A DNA stretch of 64,000 bases from Siphonodentalium dalli. Its lineage: Eukaryota; Mollusca; Scaphopoda; Gadilida; Siphonodentaliidae. Made by a program: the position numbers and the translations under genes. A model generated the notes under the pieces. The model ran no database searches and was not told the origin of the DNA. It was given only the letters and a program-made list of their open reading frames with translations. The DNA lies in NCBI GenBank assembly GCA_032622095.1, contig CP136065.1, positions 65,589,031-65,653,030 on the forward strand, written 5' to 3'. Of the stretch, positions 1 to 11,417 are shown piece by piece; the stretch's first letter is position 1, and each line of letters begins with the position of its first letter.

Positions 1-521
1 GTCAAATATAGTTTCTTCTGATATACAAGAAAATACAGTTAGTAGCATAAGTCTGTTCAGGATCCTCCCAATACTGACATCTGACAAGTGTTTTATAACC
101 GACTCATCGACTGACATAAACAACTCAAAATCTCGCTCTGTGCCTGGCACATGTAGCTGATATTTATGCGCATCAACTTTTCGTTTAAACTGAGAATATT
201 TAGCCAATATATAGCACCATGAACAGAGGAGCACCTGGACATTTCTTTGAAACAACTGTATCTTCATGGAGATTTGATAGCCAGTTGTCCTCGACATCTT
301 AGTCCAACCCACTAAATTGATTGATTCATCTCAATATTTAAAACCCAGTTATCATCTTTTATCGAACTACTGTGTTTATGATGCTCACGTATCATATTAT
401 AACGTCTAATGTATACGCAGTTGTAAATAAATAAATACTTTATTATTGTTGGAACGGATTAATCACGATAAACAGAATGACAATTGACAAGGTGAGCCAC
501 TACTTATATTCCATGACTGTA
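1..521. other. non-coding flank, nothing recognised
   Basis: AT-rich sequence with no supported ORF, RNA gene or repeat that I recognise. Confidence 0.5.
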
Positions 522-794
522 AGGGTGCGTACACATGGCGGGCAAGAAAATATCAGGTATGCCCCATGTGACTTACTTGACCAATCCAAAAAATAATACC
601 GGAAAATATCCGACGAAGGCAGCGCGCTGATATTTTATCGCCAGTTGGTGATAGGTGTTCACCTTGATTGGTGGCCATCGGTATCCGTTAACTAATCTCT
701 ATAAGGGACACTCGACTGCAGGGCGGCCCGAACGCGCTACAGGAAGATCCGCCGATTATTTAAACGTGAACCAAACGTTAATAATAAGTGCGCT

Positions 795-3282
795 ATGTTG
801 GCAAGCAGAACAAACTATAAAATGGTCATTTTGCGAAGTAGAAAACGCCATCAAAGAAACATAAGCTGTGCAATACATAAGCTGCGCACAAGATCTAGCA
901 AAGATTTTTGGAGTTTCATCAGGAAACTTGACACAGGGGGACAGGGAAAACCCACCCCACCTCAGAAATATTCAAAAATCATTATAATTCAGAAGAAGGG
1001 GCTGACAATCTAACAATGGGGGATAGCATATTGAGATCAGATTTATCTAGCTCATTCAGCTCACTTATCGCACCCTCGTCTGATTTTGAAGGACTAGATA
1101 CCAACTTTTTAAATGGAAATATTACTTTAAAAGAAATTGAGGTAGCTGTTAAAAAACATAAATATGGGAAAGCAACAGCGTATGATGAAATTGCCAACGA
1201 ATACATAAAATCATCATTCGATATTTTAAAACATATTTTAGTAAAGTATTTCAATCTGATTCTGAAGACATGCCTCGTTCCGAGGGAATGGACTACATGT
1301 ATAATTAGGCCGATATATAAACGTAAGGGCAACAACTTAGACCCAGATAACTACCGCAAACTTACACTTCTCAGCTGTTTCGCGAAATTATTTACCATAA
1401 TAATTAGTGAGCGAATCGACTCTTTTGTAGATACAAATAGTATTCAGTCGGATGCGCAGGCCGGATTTCGAAAAGGCTATTCTACAATAGACCATACGTT
1501 TGCACTTCATGCGTTAACGCACTTACTTAAAGCTAATAAGAAAAATCTTTACTGTGCATTCGTCGACTTTTCAAAGGCATTTGATACGGTGTGGAGAGTA
1601 GGACTTTGGTCAAAACTCCTTAACTACAGAATTAGCGGTAAAATACTGACAGTGATAAAAGCTTTATATCACGACCTCAAGCTATTTGTTCGCCTCAATG
1701 AAGACGAATCAGACTATTTCTACAGTCATATTGGCCTAAAACAGGGAGACAACCTCTCACCTCTACTTTTTGCCATCTACATCAACGACATTGAACAATA
1801 CCTTAACTCACAAACAAATTGTGGCATCAGCTTAGATAAATTCTGTGGAATTGATACCGGTATATTACTGAAGATAATGTTACTTATCTACGCCGACGAC
1901 ACTGTATTACTTTCTGATACACACGAAGGCCTACAGCGAGCATTAAACTCCTTCTCAGATTACTGCAACATATGGAAATTGAAAATAAACACGACAAAAA
2001 CTAAAGTCGTCGTTTTCGGCCCGAAACCCAGAAAGAAAAAAACGACACTAGGTTTTATACTAAATAATCTTCCAATTGAGATAGTTAATAGTTATAAATA
2101 TCTGGGGACAGTTTTCCACAAAAAAGGTACGTTCGTAGCGGAACGAAATCTGAGATGTCAGGCAGCTAAAACTGCAATTTATGCACTTCTGAACAAATCA
2201 CGCTGTCACAAACTCACAATTGAATCAATTCTTGAGATATATGAGAAAAGCATCATACCAATAATGACTTACGGGGCTGAATTATGGGGACTTGAAAATA
2301 TGAGGTGTTTCGAAAAACTAGAATGCTGGTTCCTGAAATTTACACTTAATATGAAGAAGTCTACACCATCCGTTTTTATATATGGGGAACTAGGAATGTA
2401 CCCAATTACAGTTAGGATCAAAACCCGCTACCTCGGTTATTGGGCAAAAGTTATCTCAATGCCTACCCATAGGACCCCACTTATGCTTTATTATGTTATG
2501 TATACTTTGTATTGCAAAAATGTTTTTAATAATCCATGGATAAGAGGAATACATGACTCCCTTAATAAAATTGGTATGAGTAATGTTTCGCACAACCAGA
2601 AAGTATCGAGTATAGACCGATTTAACCGGACCGTTGAGCAAAGATTACGCGACTGTTATCTTCAAAGTTGGTGGTCAACAATATCCACATCGAGTAAATA
2701 TGCATTTTATAGAATTATTAAAACACACTTCGAACGTGAACAATTTCTCTCTATATGTGATAATACAACTGTGAATAATATCATTCGATTTCGGACAAGA
2801 AATCACAAACTACCAATTGAACAAGGTGCTTGGCTAAATACTGACTATTCAACCAGAGTATGTACACTTTGTACCAAAGAACTAGGCGATGAGTATCACG
2901 TTATCCTGAAGTGTACAAAATTAAATGAACTCAGATCGACCTATTTGAAACCATATTTCTATAGAAGACCGAATGCACACAAAATCTCGGAACTCTTTCA
3001 TACTAGAAATAGAAAGACTATTAGGAATCTGTCAACTTTCATAAGGAAAGTCCAGGATATTTTCGGCAAGTCCACTTGAGGCTAAAACACTGATATTCCA
3101 TGAACTTACCAAATATATAATAATGCACTCATGTATTCCTCATGTGAAATTTATTGTTATTATATGCCATATTTTAATATCTTGATGTCATAATATCTGT
3201 AATACCCTTTTCTGTAACGTTTCTGTATATATCCACATATCGATGAACAGAATAAAATGAATCTGAATCTGAATACGGGTAA
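795..3282 (+). mobile_element. non-LTR retrotransposon (CR1/L2/Jockey-like), 5' truncated
   Basis: A remnant at 795-1013 (a different frame from the main ORF) encodes a basic segment ending in a SKDFWSFIRKL-like stretch, typical of the linker between endonuclease and reverse transcriptase. The RT ORF follows. The 3' end at about 3255-3282 is AATAAAATGAATCTGAATCTGAA, a short TGAATC tandem tail as in CR1/L2-type LINEs rather than poly(A). No apurinic endonuclease domain is found upstream, so the copy is 5' truncated or decayed. The clade is inferred from overall RT character only. Confidence 0.75.
1016..3079 (+). CDS. LINE reverse transcriptase ORF (687 aa, endonuclease part missing)
   Basis: RNA-directed DNA polymerase of a non-LTR retrotransposon, which copies element RNA at a nicked chromosomal target. 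The RT motifs are in order: a DPDNYRKLTLLS block, AGFRKGYSTIDH, FVDFSKAFDTV (motif A), GLKQGDNLSPLLF (motif B), YADDTVLLS (catalytic motif C), LKINTTKTKVVVF and YKYLGTVF. After a long thumb/linker region, the C-terminal 100 residues hold CTLCTKELGDEYHVILKC, a CCHC-type knuckle seen at the end of many LINE ORF2 proteins. The ORF is open for 687 codons with all catalytic residues, so it is either young or recently constrained. The ATG at 1016 is only the first Met after a stop; the natural protein probably began upstream in the frameshifted 795-1013 remnant. Confidence 0.85.
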   Translation: MGDSILRSDLSSSFSSLIAPSSDFEGLDTNFLNGNITLKEIEVAVKKHKYGKATAYDEIANEYIKSSFDILKHILVKYFNLILKTCLVPREWTTCIIRPIYKRKGNNLDPDNYRKLTLLSCFAKLFTIIISERIDSFVDTNSIQSDAQAGFRKGYSTIDHTFALHALTHLLKANKKNLYCAFVDFSKAFDTVWRVGLWSKLLNYRISGKILTVIKALYHDLKLFVRLNEDESDYFYSHIGLKQGDNLSPLLFAIYINDIEQYLNSQTNCGISLDKFCGIDTGILLKIMLLIYADDTVLLSDTHEGLQRALNSFSDYCNIWKLKINTTKTKVVVFGPKPRKKKTTLGFILNNLPIEIVNSYKYLGTVFHKKGTFVAERNLRCQAAKTAIYALLNKSRCHKLTIESILEIYEKSIIPIMTYGAELWGLENMRCFEKLECWFLKFTLNMKKSTPSVFIYGELGMYPITVRIKTRYLGYWAKVISMPTHRTPLMLYYVMYTLYCKNVFNNPWIRGIHDSLNKIGMSNVSHNQKVSSIDRFNRTVEQRLRDCYLQSWWSTISTSSKYAFYRIIKTHFEREQFLSICDNTTVNNIIRFRTRNHKLPIEQGAWLNTDYSTRVCTLCTKELGDEYHVILKCTKLNELRSTYLKPYFYRRPNAHKISELFHTRNRKTIRNLSTFIRKVQDIFGKST

Positions 3283-4200
3283 CCGTTCACGCACTCGAGT
3301 TATGATCCATCAATATTATCGCCTGTTTCAACAATGACTTCGTAATTCCATTTTGGATTGTTTGACATAATCGCTGAGCTATTATATGGATATGTGTGGG
3401 GACACATATATCTTTTGAGGGTTTCCGCTGACGGAGGATGTCCATGGATTTCCAACTGCACCCCCTCTTGAATCGGGCCAAAGACCCAATATGACATAAT
3501 TGAATCTGCACACCTCCCATCGTCTTTGAATTTCCCATATGGTACCTCACATACCTTGAATTTTGACTGGACACCGGGGAGGGAGGGGCCTAGAAGAAAT
3601 TCCAAACCAATAATTTGACCAAAGTAGGAAAAATGCAAATGTTGGTCAAAAACCACGAATTACACATACATTAATGGTTGAAAAATCAGACTACAAGAAC
3701 AATTTCAAACCATTGTTGGTGTGAAATTTCCAACTAATATTGTTTCCAAGTTGGCGGGGGTCTCATGTCCCCACATGCACCCATGTAAGTTCGGTAACGT
3801 AATTTTCACCACAGCCCCATGCACCAAGCAACAATCTCCTGAAAACTTCATATGGGGTCTCAATGGGGGTGGGGTCATGCGATTTGCCACAAAATCATAA
3901 TAACATTTGTCACCCCACATATACATGCACTATGAAATTATAACATTTCCAAATTTCCAAATAACGTGACCACTTTCTCATTATGCAGATGGTCTTTATG
4001 CATGAGATCAGCAACGTTGCTAATCCCACCCGACTTCGGTAATACATGTCAACAGTTGGAAATTTCAAAAAGCTATGAATTGCCAAAATGGACTATAGGT
4101 TATTTACCGGATGCAATTCACTTGAACCAGCATGACTAATACTGTTCTGATTGAGCTCAATCAACGCCGTCTAAACCGCCGCGTTCTCACGGGCGTAATC
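3283..4200. repeat. dispersed non-coding repeat
   Basis: No coding potential. A block at about 3440-3600 (TTTCCAACTGCACC followed by a GGGCCAAA stretch) recurs in the same orientation at about 24265-24420. A related block lies inverted at about 24850-25000. It is therefore part of an interspersed repeat family of unknown class. Confidence 0.5.
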
Positions 4201-4569
4201 TTTGGAGCAAGAAAATATCAGTGTGCAATTTTACCTGATATATTCTTGCAGATATTTTTTTGCAGCTTCATGTGTACGCGCCCTAATAATCATGTTTTAT
4301 GATGCTATTTGAATATTCGATTTATGAGAAAACGTATAACACTTTAAGCAAGAGCATTCTCTATCCCCAACAAATATCCACAGCATATAGAGGGTTTCAC
4401 ATCGCATTAACCTGGGCAACGCCGGGTAACCCTGCTAGTATATTATAAGCGCGGCGTCCGATTTATAAGCGAAATATACATCACGCGCGCCCTCCGGGCG
4501 CGTCTGATCTTTATTTCGCAAGTGCCTTACCATAGTCTTAAATTGTATAATCATTAATGAGCACCTTCC

Positions 4570-5260
4570 CCCAAATTTTTTGAAAGTGACCCTTGTGCCT
4601 ATATTGGAAAATAAAGCTGGGATTATTGCCGACAAAGACAACCACCGTCCGGTGGCGTTATATCCTGTATTATTTCGAAAGTACTTGAAATGCGTGGTGT
4701 TGTTCAATAAAAGCTCTGAACAGTTATATACCACAGACAACCATGCAGTTTGGTTTTAAAAAAGATCATTCAACGGACGGCTGCATATTTGCATTAAAAG
4801 AAGCAATACGGCATTATAATTCTAAGAATAATCCTGTTTTCGTGTTCTTCTTGGACGCAAGTAAAGCGCTCGATCGAGTCAACCGTGAAATGCTACTAAG
4901 TCATCGTGATTTTCGCTGGCGACAAACATACTCGAAATGCTTCCGGTCTGTCACGAGTGGTGTCAGACAGGGTGACATATTGAGCACTTAACAATTTAAA
5001 TGTTATACCAACGAGATTAGCGAAAGACTGAATACATGTGATGTTGGTTGCAATGTTGCCATTGCAAAAATCAGTCATGTATGTTATGCTGATGGTATGT
5101 GTAGGCCTATTATTGCTCCATCTTTGGAGGGACTGCATGCGTCGTTTGTTGAGAATATGTGAACACGAGGCTATAAGCAGATTGATTTAATCTTATAATA
5201 TTATAAAAACTGTGGGGATGAGTTTTTATCCCTAAATCGCTTCATATTCGGTCATTTCCA
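4570..5260 (+). pseudogene. decayed LINE reverse transcriptase fragment
   Basis: This is a second RT remnant, unlike the one at 1 kb. Around 4581-4665 it reads TLVPILENKAG then DKDNHRPVAL. After frameshifts come QFGFKKDHSTDGCIFALKEA, FLDASKALDRVN (motif A), SGVRQGDILS (motif B, directly followed by a stop) and CYADGM, a degenerate YADD. The segment between motifs A and B is shortened by a deletion. Only about 200 codons of a normal 900-1,000-codon ORF2 remain. It is not functional. Confidence 0.8.
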
Positions 5261-6837
5261 AAACATTATTACGTGCGCTCGCGCAACAGTATGGCGATCA
5301 GACATATTCGTACGTTGGTGTCACCCTACTCCGTTTCACTCCATGACGTCACCAAAAACGACGTAAAACCTCGTGGCGTTCTGACATTTTTACTGTGCCG
5401 CGTTTTTGCTATGTTTATTTTATGTGTTTATGTGTTGTTTTCGATTATTTGTTTGTCGCCGATATCGCCATTTGTCGGGATTCCCTGTTTCTATATTTAA
5501 AACTGGCATGCTCGTAGTGAGCCTCGATTTAGATTTTTTCTCCCAGGTCAAATTACGTCAGAGTTATGACAAAATATAGATCGACCTACATTTTCTCCAT
5601 CAGAACTCTACACCAAAGAGTCTATAGACTCCTTAGGGACCTACATAGACTCCTTCATTTTGGGTATTTTTACTTATAATTGGGAAGTTTGATCATTTTT
5701 GGTTCGTGCGAAGACCTCTTTTTATCGTGCGGGAAAAGAGAGACATTCAAAACGCGATTTCGTAATTCGACGCAATAGGCTGAATAGCCTAACCTTCAGC
5801 CGAGTTCCGGGTCAAATACGACGAATGACGTAACACAAAACAAAACGCATTTGTTGACACACACACCGTTTGAAGAGTTTATTATTACATAAAATGATCG
5901 TTATTGATTAATTATTGATATTTATTGTTGCATATTGGCTGTTATCAATATTTACACAAATGGTATTAATTATTTCTTATAATTGCTCCTTTGGTCAACT
6001 TTGACTATCGGAAAATGAAAATGAAAATATGCGGCTGAAAAAAATGTAATCGATATTAAAGTCTCATCCTTTCGGCAACATGGAATTGGTTTTAATTACT
6101 TAAATGATTAATATAGTAATTTGCCTTTTATCTGTGATGAAATGAGAAATGGTAATTGTCTTTTTTTGCTAACATTAAATTAAATTAAATAAATTAAGTA
6201 AAATACAGTGAAATTATTTTTTTAATTATTGTTTATTACATTTTTGCGCACGTTGGCATCTCTCTGAGTGCATTCTAGTTATAAATGAAATGCATATAAA
6301 TAAATAAACTCACATTTTGTTGACACCAAAACATTTATCAGACGACCGGATATCCGTGCCAATAGGTACTCCACCGGGTTGGTGATACGCGGGTGACCGG
6401 TGTGAAGGTAGTGGGCTTATCGTGTCAGATATTTTGTTGTGATAATTATTTTTTTATCACCATTTCCGCCATTAGTTTGGAAATTAGGTTGTCCAAGATT
6501 TACGAATGGTATTTGACTGATGTTTAAGTTTTATCTGAATGTTGTGGTATTATTAATTATTATTATTACCAGTAAAGTTGTTCATTACTCTTAGCGAATT
6601 TGGGCTTTAATCCAACTAAATTAGCATGTGTGTTTCCAAGATGGGGCGATGATTTGTTATCAACGTTATAGTTGACAAGCTGGATCACTTCTCTCGTGCA
6701 GCTATTGGTTTACTTTGAAGGAAAATATACTATTAAAGCAATGTTTGACACTTTCTTCAAACAACACGTCCTAAAACATGTCACCTATTTATGAGGTATA
6801 AATTATCTCCCTTTTAAACTCATCAGTACCTACAGTG
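5261..6837. other. non-coding AT-rich stretch
   Basis: No supported gene. Short ORFs here lack any recognisable domain. Includes TAAATTAAAT-type low-complexity DNA near 6175-6240. Confidence 0.5.
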
Positions 6838-6985
6838 ACTGAAAAAATAGACACCTTTCGCATAATGAACGACGACAGATAATTATTACGAGTACAAAAA
6901 CCTGTTTGCAGAAATGACGTCTACGAGACCGGTTGCGGGACAATCGTGCTTGTCACTCGCAGTAAGTGGATTACGGGTCTCCGTG
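6838..6985 (-). repeat. dispersed repeat, inverted partner at 56.8 kb
   Basis: The reverse complement of this stretch matches 56,800-56,950 over roughly 140 bp. Shared blocks include TAATAATTATCTGTCGTCGT, GAAAGGTGTCTATT and TGACAAGCACGATTGTC. It is non-coding and of unknown class. Confidence 0.55.
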
Positions 6986-8254
6986 TCGTGATTTATTTTA
7001 TACTCAATTATGCTGTTATCAGGTGATGGCTTAGCGCTTTGTGTTTCGCAAGATTATCGTGCTTATCGGGTTGTGGGCCTTTTTGACTCAGTAAATTTAC
7101 TTATTTGGTTTCCGGATGATATAGCCAGTTTAAATGACTCAAAACATCATGAAATTAGAGCCAGATCGTGGTCCCATTAGTCGCTGTGTCAATTCCCCAC
7201 ACCACTGCGGGTGTGGGCGTTTGTTCGCGCATATTATTATAAAGATCAGAACAACGCAAGCCGCAAACAATTATGATGAACTTACCACATATATTGAAAC
7301 GAGCAAAGAGCTGTATACATTGGCACAGTAACAGCATATAACGACGAAGTAACTACACATATTGACTAACTAACTAACTAACTCGAAACATATATCGACT
7401 TACTAACTAACAACATATATTGACTAACTAACTAACAATAGATTTTTCACCTCACTCAGAAATGGGCCTTTAGTCTGGTCGAATAAATTTGGACTAAATT
7501 GGTTTGTATACCATTTTGAAGAGAAATATATCCTCTATAACATATCTAAAATCCGCTTTGAGCAATTTTTGTAATTCAAGATGGCGTCCAAGATGGCTGC
7601 CATTTACGTTAAATCAATTCTACGCAATTATAGTGAGAAACTCTTGTCATATGTATACACTGGTATACATTTCTGTGAAGATAAGTCATAACCCCACCGT
7701 TTTATTTTAAAATTGGAACTCCCCGTCATAAATGGCGGCCGGAAGTGGATTTTTTTACGTTTTTTACTAATATCTTTAAGATAAGTTTCTACTGTTTGGA
7801 ACTGTCAGCGAATTTTGACTTTATTTTGTATTTAACATCTTAACTGACCATTGGAGCAAAGACATATGCCATTCATGTGCTCCCCACCCCTTCCGATCGC
7901 TCAAAAATTCGATTTTACAGAACGCGGTATAACATATCACAAAATATCACCATTTGGATTCTAGTCATATTTCATCAAGAAATTGGAAGAACTGTGCAAT
8001 GTAAGTAATGCTTTCTACTTTTTTATGGATATTGCAACTCAATGTTACAAAAATCGTCACTTTAGATCGAAATGGCTTCCAAAATGGCGGCCAAAATATG
8101 GAAAATTTTCAATATTGTCCCAATGTGCCACGCAGCTACTTATAAGTTGTTGTTGATGCACACATTTGACTATTCTGTCTTATATACATTGAAAACCAAC
8201 ATTTCTGATGCACCTTGGTTAATTGTTACAATTGAAACCACTAAAATCACCAGA
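6986..8254. other. non-coding, with TAAC repeats and ATGGCGGCC motifs
   Basis: At 7362-7436 are several runs of (TAAC)n. From about 7570 to 8100, AAGATGGC/AAAATGGCGGCC motifs recur several times within AT-rich DNA. I see no gene. Confidence 0.45.
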
Positions 8255-9958
8255 ATTGTTCAAATTTTTCTGTCACAAACTTTGCATCAAAATCGGCAAA
8301 ATATCACTGTTCAGGTTTAAAACATTTTTAAAAGTAAAATTGAAATTTCTGTGGTATCAGCGGTGTTTATTGTTTCGATATGTGCTAACTGTGTCACACT
8401 GAGGTGTTTTTGACAATATTGCTCAAGATGGCTTGCAAAATGGCAACCAAATTTGGTAAAATGTTGATTTGTCACATATATTACGAACATTATTCACTGC
8501 TGTTCCGAAAAGGTAGCAGATTGTGACTCACTTGGTTAATAAAAATGCTACTTAGTCAACTAAATGTTATATTCTGGTTGTCCTTAAGAAGCATGAAAGT
8601 TTATTTAAGGGGCGCAGTATGTATTTTGATGAAAATTTCTTTTGGGATTCTGTCCATGTTTTTTTTAACTGAAATGGGCAGAGCGTTGAAACGGAACTGA
8701 GGGGGATCATAGGCAATAAAGATATATAGTATACATAACACGTCGGCACTTTCGGTGAATTGTTAAAACACAAGTGAGCACATCTAACGGACGTTTATGG
8801 GGTATATAAAGTAGAAGCATGGCCAGTTGACGAAACAAAATCAAAATGAACTTCAGCCGATGTACAGACAGCGAACTAAACTAGACGAAAAAAAAAATGA
8901 GAAATATATGGGGGTATGACACTATATTATGCAATTAATATATTTAACTCCACATTACATCATAATACAAATGAAGCCTCCTCTCGTAGAACCAAGACAA
9001 TAAACTGTTTGATGATCGGAATTTTGTGTGAAATTATTAATTATTCTAGCAGTTCTTGGTACCTAAAGGGACAACAAAGAAAAAAAAATATTCAACCTCT
9101 CAAATGTATTAAATTCCTTTGTTTTTGTTGTCTCTTAATAAATGCTCAGATTATACATACAATGAAGATGATGATATGTGAAATTCAAGATTTTTCGCCA
9201 GATAGATCCAAAGAAATACTTTGTTGAAATCTCTTGCCATATTTTGCTGTATTTATGCAAAATGTGCATCTCCATCTTAACACATCGATTTAGATTGAAA
9301 ACGACATATTTGCGGTCATGTAATGAGAACATAAACGCTCTTTATTGGTTCCGTTTTATATGATATAAAATGACCTTCCGAGTATACTTCGAATATAACT
9401 CTAAACTTGAAAGTTTTTTTTGTAGAAAATCAATAAACTTATAGTACATGTACGAATATTCATATCCAATTAAATAATACTCACGTTTCTGGGTTACGTC
9501 GATCATTATTGCAACCGAAAACTGCACAGCGATTTGAAGGCATTTTCAATTTATGATTTTGTTCTCCAAAACCAAGTCGCATATATAGCAGACAGTGGCG
9601 GCATTTTCAGACAACTTTTGAAGAAACCCTAGCATATGGATTAGGTTCAACCTAATCATAGCAAGGGCTTCGTTTCATACAGTTGAACAAAAAAACTACG
9701 ACAAGACAGTGCTGCTTTCCTGGGGGAACGGCGTTCCTCCACTTTTTTCTGAAGGGGAACGCTGTTCCCCCCACATTTTTAGCCTCAATTACTTTAAATA
9801 TCTTCACATTTTTAGTTATCATAATAAAAACATAAACAGAAACGTCGTTTTGGAGTGTATAAGCTTTTCCCGCTCCATACTATATGTATAATGCAAGTTA
9901 TAAATAACGTGTGACGTCGTTCAAAGTTAAGCGAGCATTTGTTTTGTAAACATTCAAA

Positions 9959-10595
9959 ATGTCTAACATGTCTCGACAGTCTCGTGATTCAAAAGAACCA
10001 AAACAGAGGGAAATTTCTACATTTTTCAAAACTAAGTCTTGCAACACGCCGACGAAAGATAACATTAACACTAGAAGCCCCTATAGTGGTAGTATTTTTG
10101 ATGAAAGGAAGAGTGATTGTTGTGAAATCTCGGCTGCTGATGTGACCGCGGCCACCTCACGCAAAAATGACATTAACCCTAATAGTACAAGTGACACTGA
10201 CAATTTGAGTCAAAATAAACCTGGCATTGTCGACAACTGTGCCTGGCCCGACGTATGGTCCTCTGAAGTCTGGGCAGGTAAACAGGAGGCGTATCCATGG
10301 ATATTTTGTGGTGGAGGGAAATTGAGCTGTCGTATCTGTAAGGAAATTCAACAGTTGGGTCCGAGCAAAACGCAGGGGGTCCACGCGTCGAAGGAGTGGA
10401 GTGAGTGTCTAGTTGAGCAAAATGGGAAGACGCGTGAGGCACAATTGACCTCAATTAGGAAAAAAGATTTATAAACACTTGACATCCGAGGCACATAAGA
10501 AATCCACCGATATCTTAGGTATGGGGGAGAATGGAATAATGGAAAGTAATGTAGATGCCATGCAGAAAATAAACCTAAAATCTACCGAGCATGTG
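9959..10595 (+). pseudogene. hAT transposase, N-terminal zinc-finger part, duplicated copy
   Basis: The ORF starts at ATG 9959 and encodes MSNMSRQSRDSKEPK followed by QREISTFF. That is an exact match to the PCNA-interacting (PIP) box pattern Qxx(I/L/M)xx(F/Y)(F/Y). At about residues 75-150 is a TTF/ZMYM-like DNA-binding domain: WPDVWSSEVW, WIFCGGGKLSCRICKE and VHASKEWSECLVEQ. A one-base slip in an A run near 10460 ends the ORF at 10474. The reading continues in another frame (KHLTSEAHKKSTDIL) up to 10595, where a foreign inverted terminus begins. There is no catalytic region next to this copy, so it is a dead duplicate. Confidence 0.8.
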
Positions 10596-10620
10596 GGTGA
10601 TTCTACGGTAACTGAGCAAT
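10596..10620 (+). repeat. left TIR of the 7.7-kb element (duplicated copy)
   Basis: This 25-bp terminus begins GGTGATTCTACGG and is preceded by CATGTG at 10590-10595. It is a copy of the TIR at 14524, created by the tandem duplication. Confidence 0.85.
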
Positions 10621-10995
10621 ACACTGTCCAATGGGCACAATTCACCACAAGACAAGCACTGCTCATCACGAGCAAGTAAAATGGCCATCATTTTAAAACT
10701 GAGAATCCAGGCATTAATTAGAAACCAAAATTAAGTGATTACCACACTCTGTCATGGGTCTTAGGCATGACGATAACCGGCAAGATACCACGAAACTGCA
10801 TGTCCCAGAGCAGACCCGCCCAATTTCTCCGATTTTTCATATGCACTAGCGGATGTCTATTCAAAACCAAAATCCAACTTCTGGTGTGGAATTTTGCAAG
10901 GAATCTAATGCCACCAAACTTATACAGAGCTACCAAAGAAGCATCCTACAAAAAGCTATTTATTTCTCCCGAAAACGCTGTCCCGTGATCTAGAA

Positions 10996-11417
10996 TCATT
11001 ACACTAACGCGAGCATAAAATGTGTTGCCACGTTTCCCCTTGGTGTCAGTTGTATATCACATAATTATGTGGCAACGTGAACGGAAACTTCCATGTTAAC
11101 CGTAAAAAAATATGTTTCCTGAGTATTCGTGAAATTCTCATGGAAATTAACATTTGAAACGCCGGATTTTGTACCGTATATTTAGTCACCGTCATCACAC
11201 TAACGCAGAACACTAAATAATATATGCATTGGCTGAACATTAAACAGCTGTGATAAAAGCGTCTGATGTAAGCGTGTTCATAAACTAGTTGATTGGTTTG
11301 GTTGTCGATATTCAAAACTTTTATCAAATGATGAACGCGAAATCGTCATTACACTAACGCGTCATTACACTAACGCTTTTTGCGTTAATGTAATGACGCT
11401 GCGTTGATGTAATAACG
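10996..11417. repeat. cluster of CGTCATTACACTAACG motifs, copy 1
   Basis: Copies lie at 10996-11009, 11190-11205 (one change), 11344-11359 and 11360-11375 on the plus strand. Inverted copies at 11383-11398 and 11402-11417 form a potential hairpin centred near 11379. The duplicate cluster lies 3,928 bp downstream (14924-15345). Confidence 0.8.

Larger units (their letters stand above)
522..4284. mobile_element. possible DNA transposon termini around a LINE
   Basis: The left end (522-537) reads AGGGTGCGTACACATG. The right end (4269-4284) is its reverse complement with one mismatch. Just inside both ends is a GCAAGAAAATATCAG-type block, present on the right in both orientations. This looks like the inverted termini of a DNA transposon into which the LINE and other repeats later inserted. 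I see no convincing target duplication and no transposase, so the boundaries are tentative. Confidence 0.35.
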
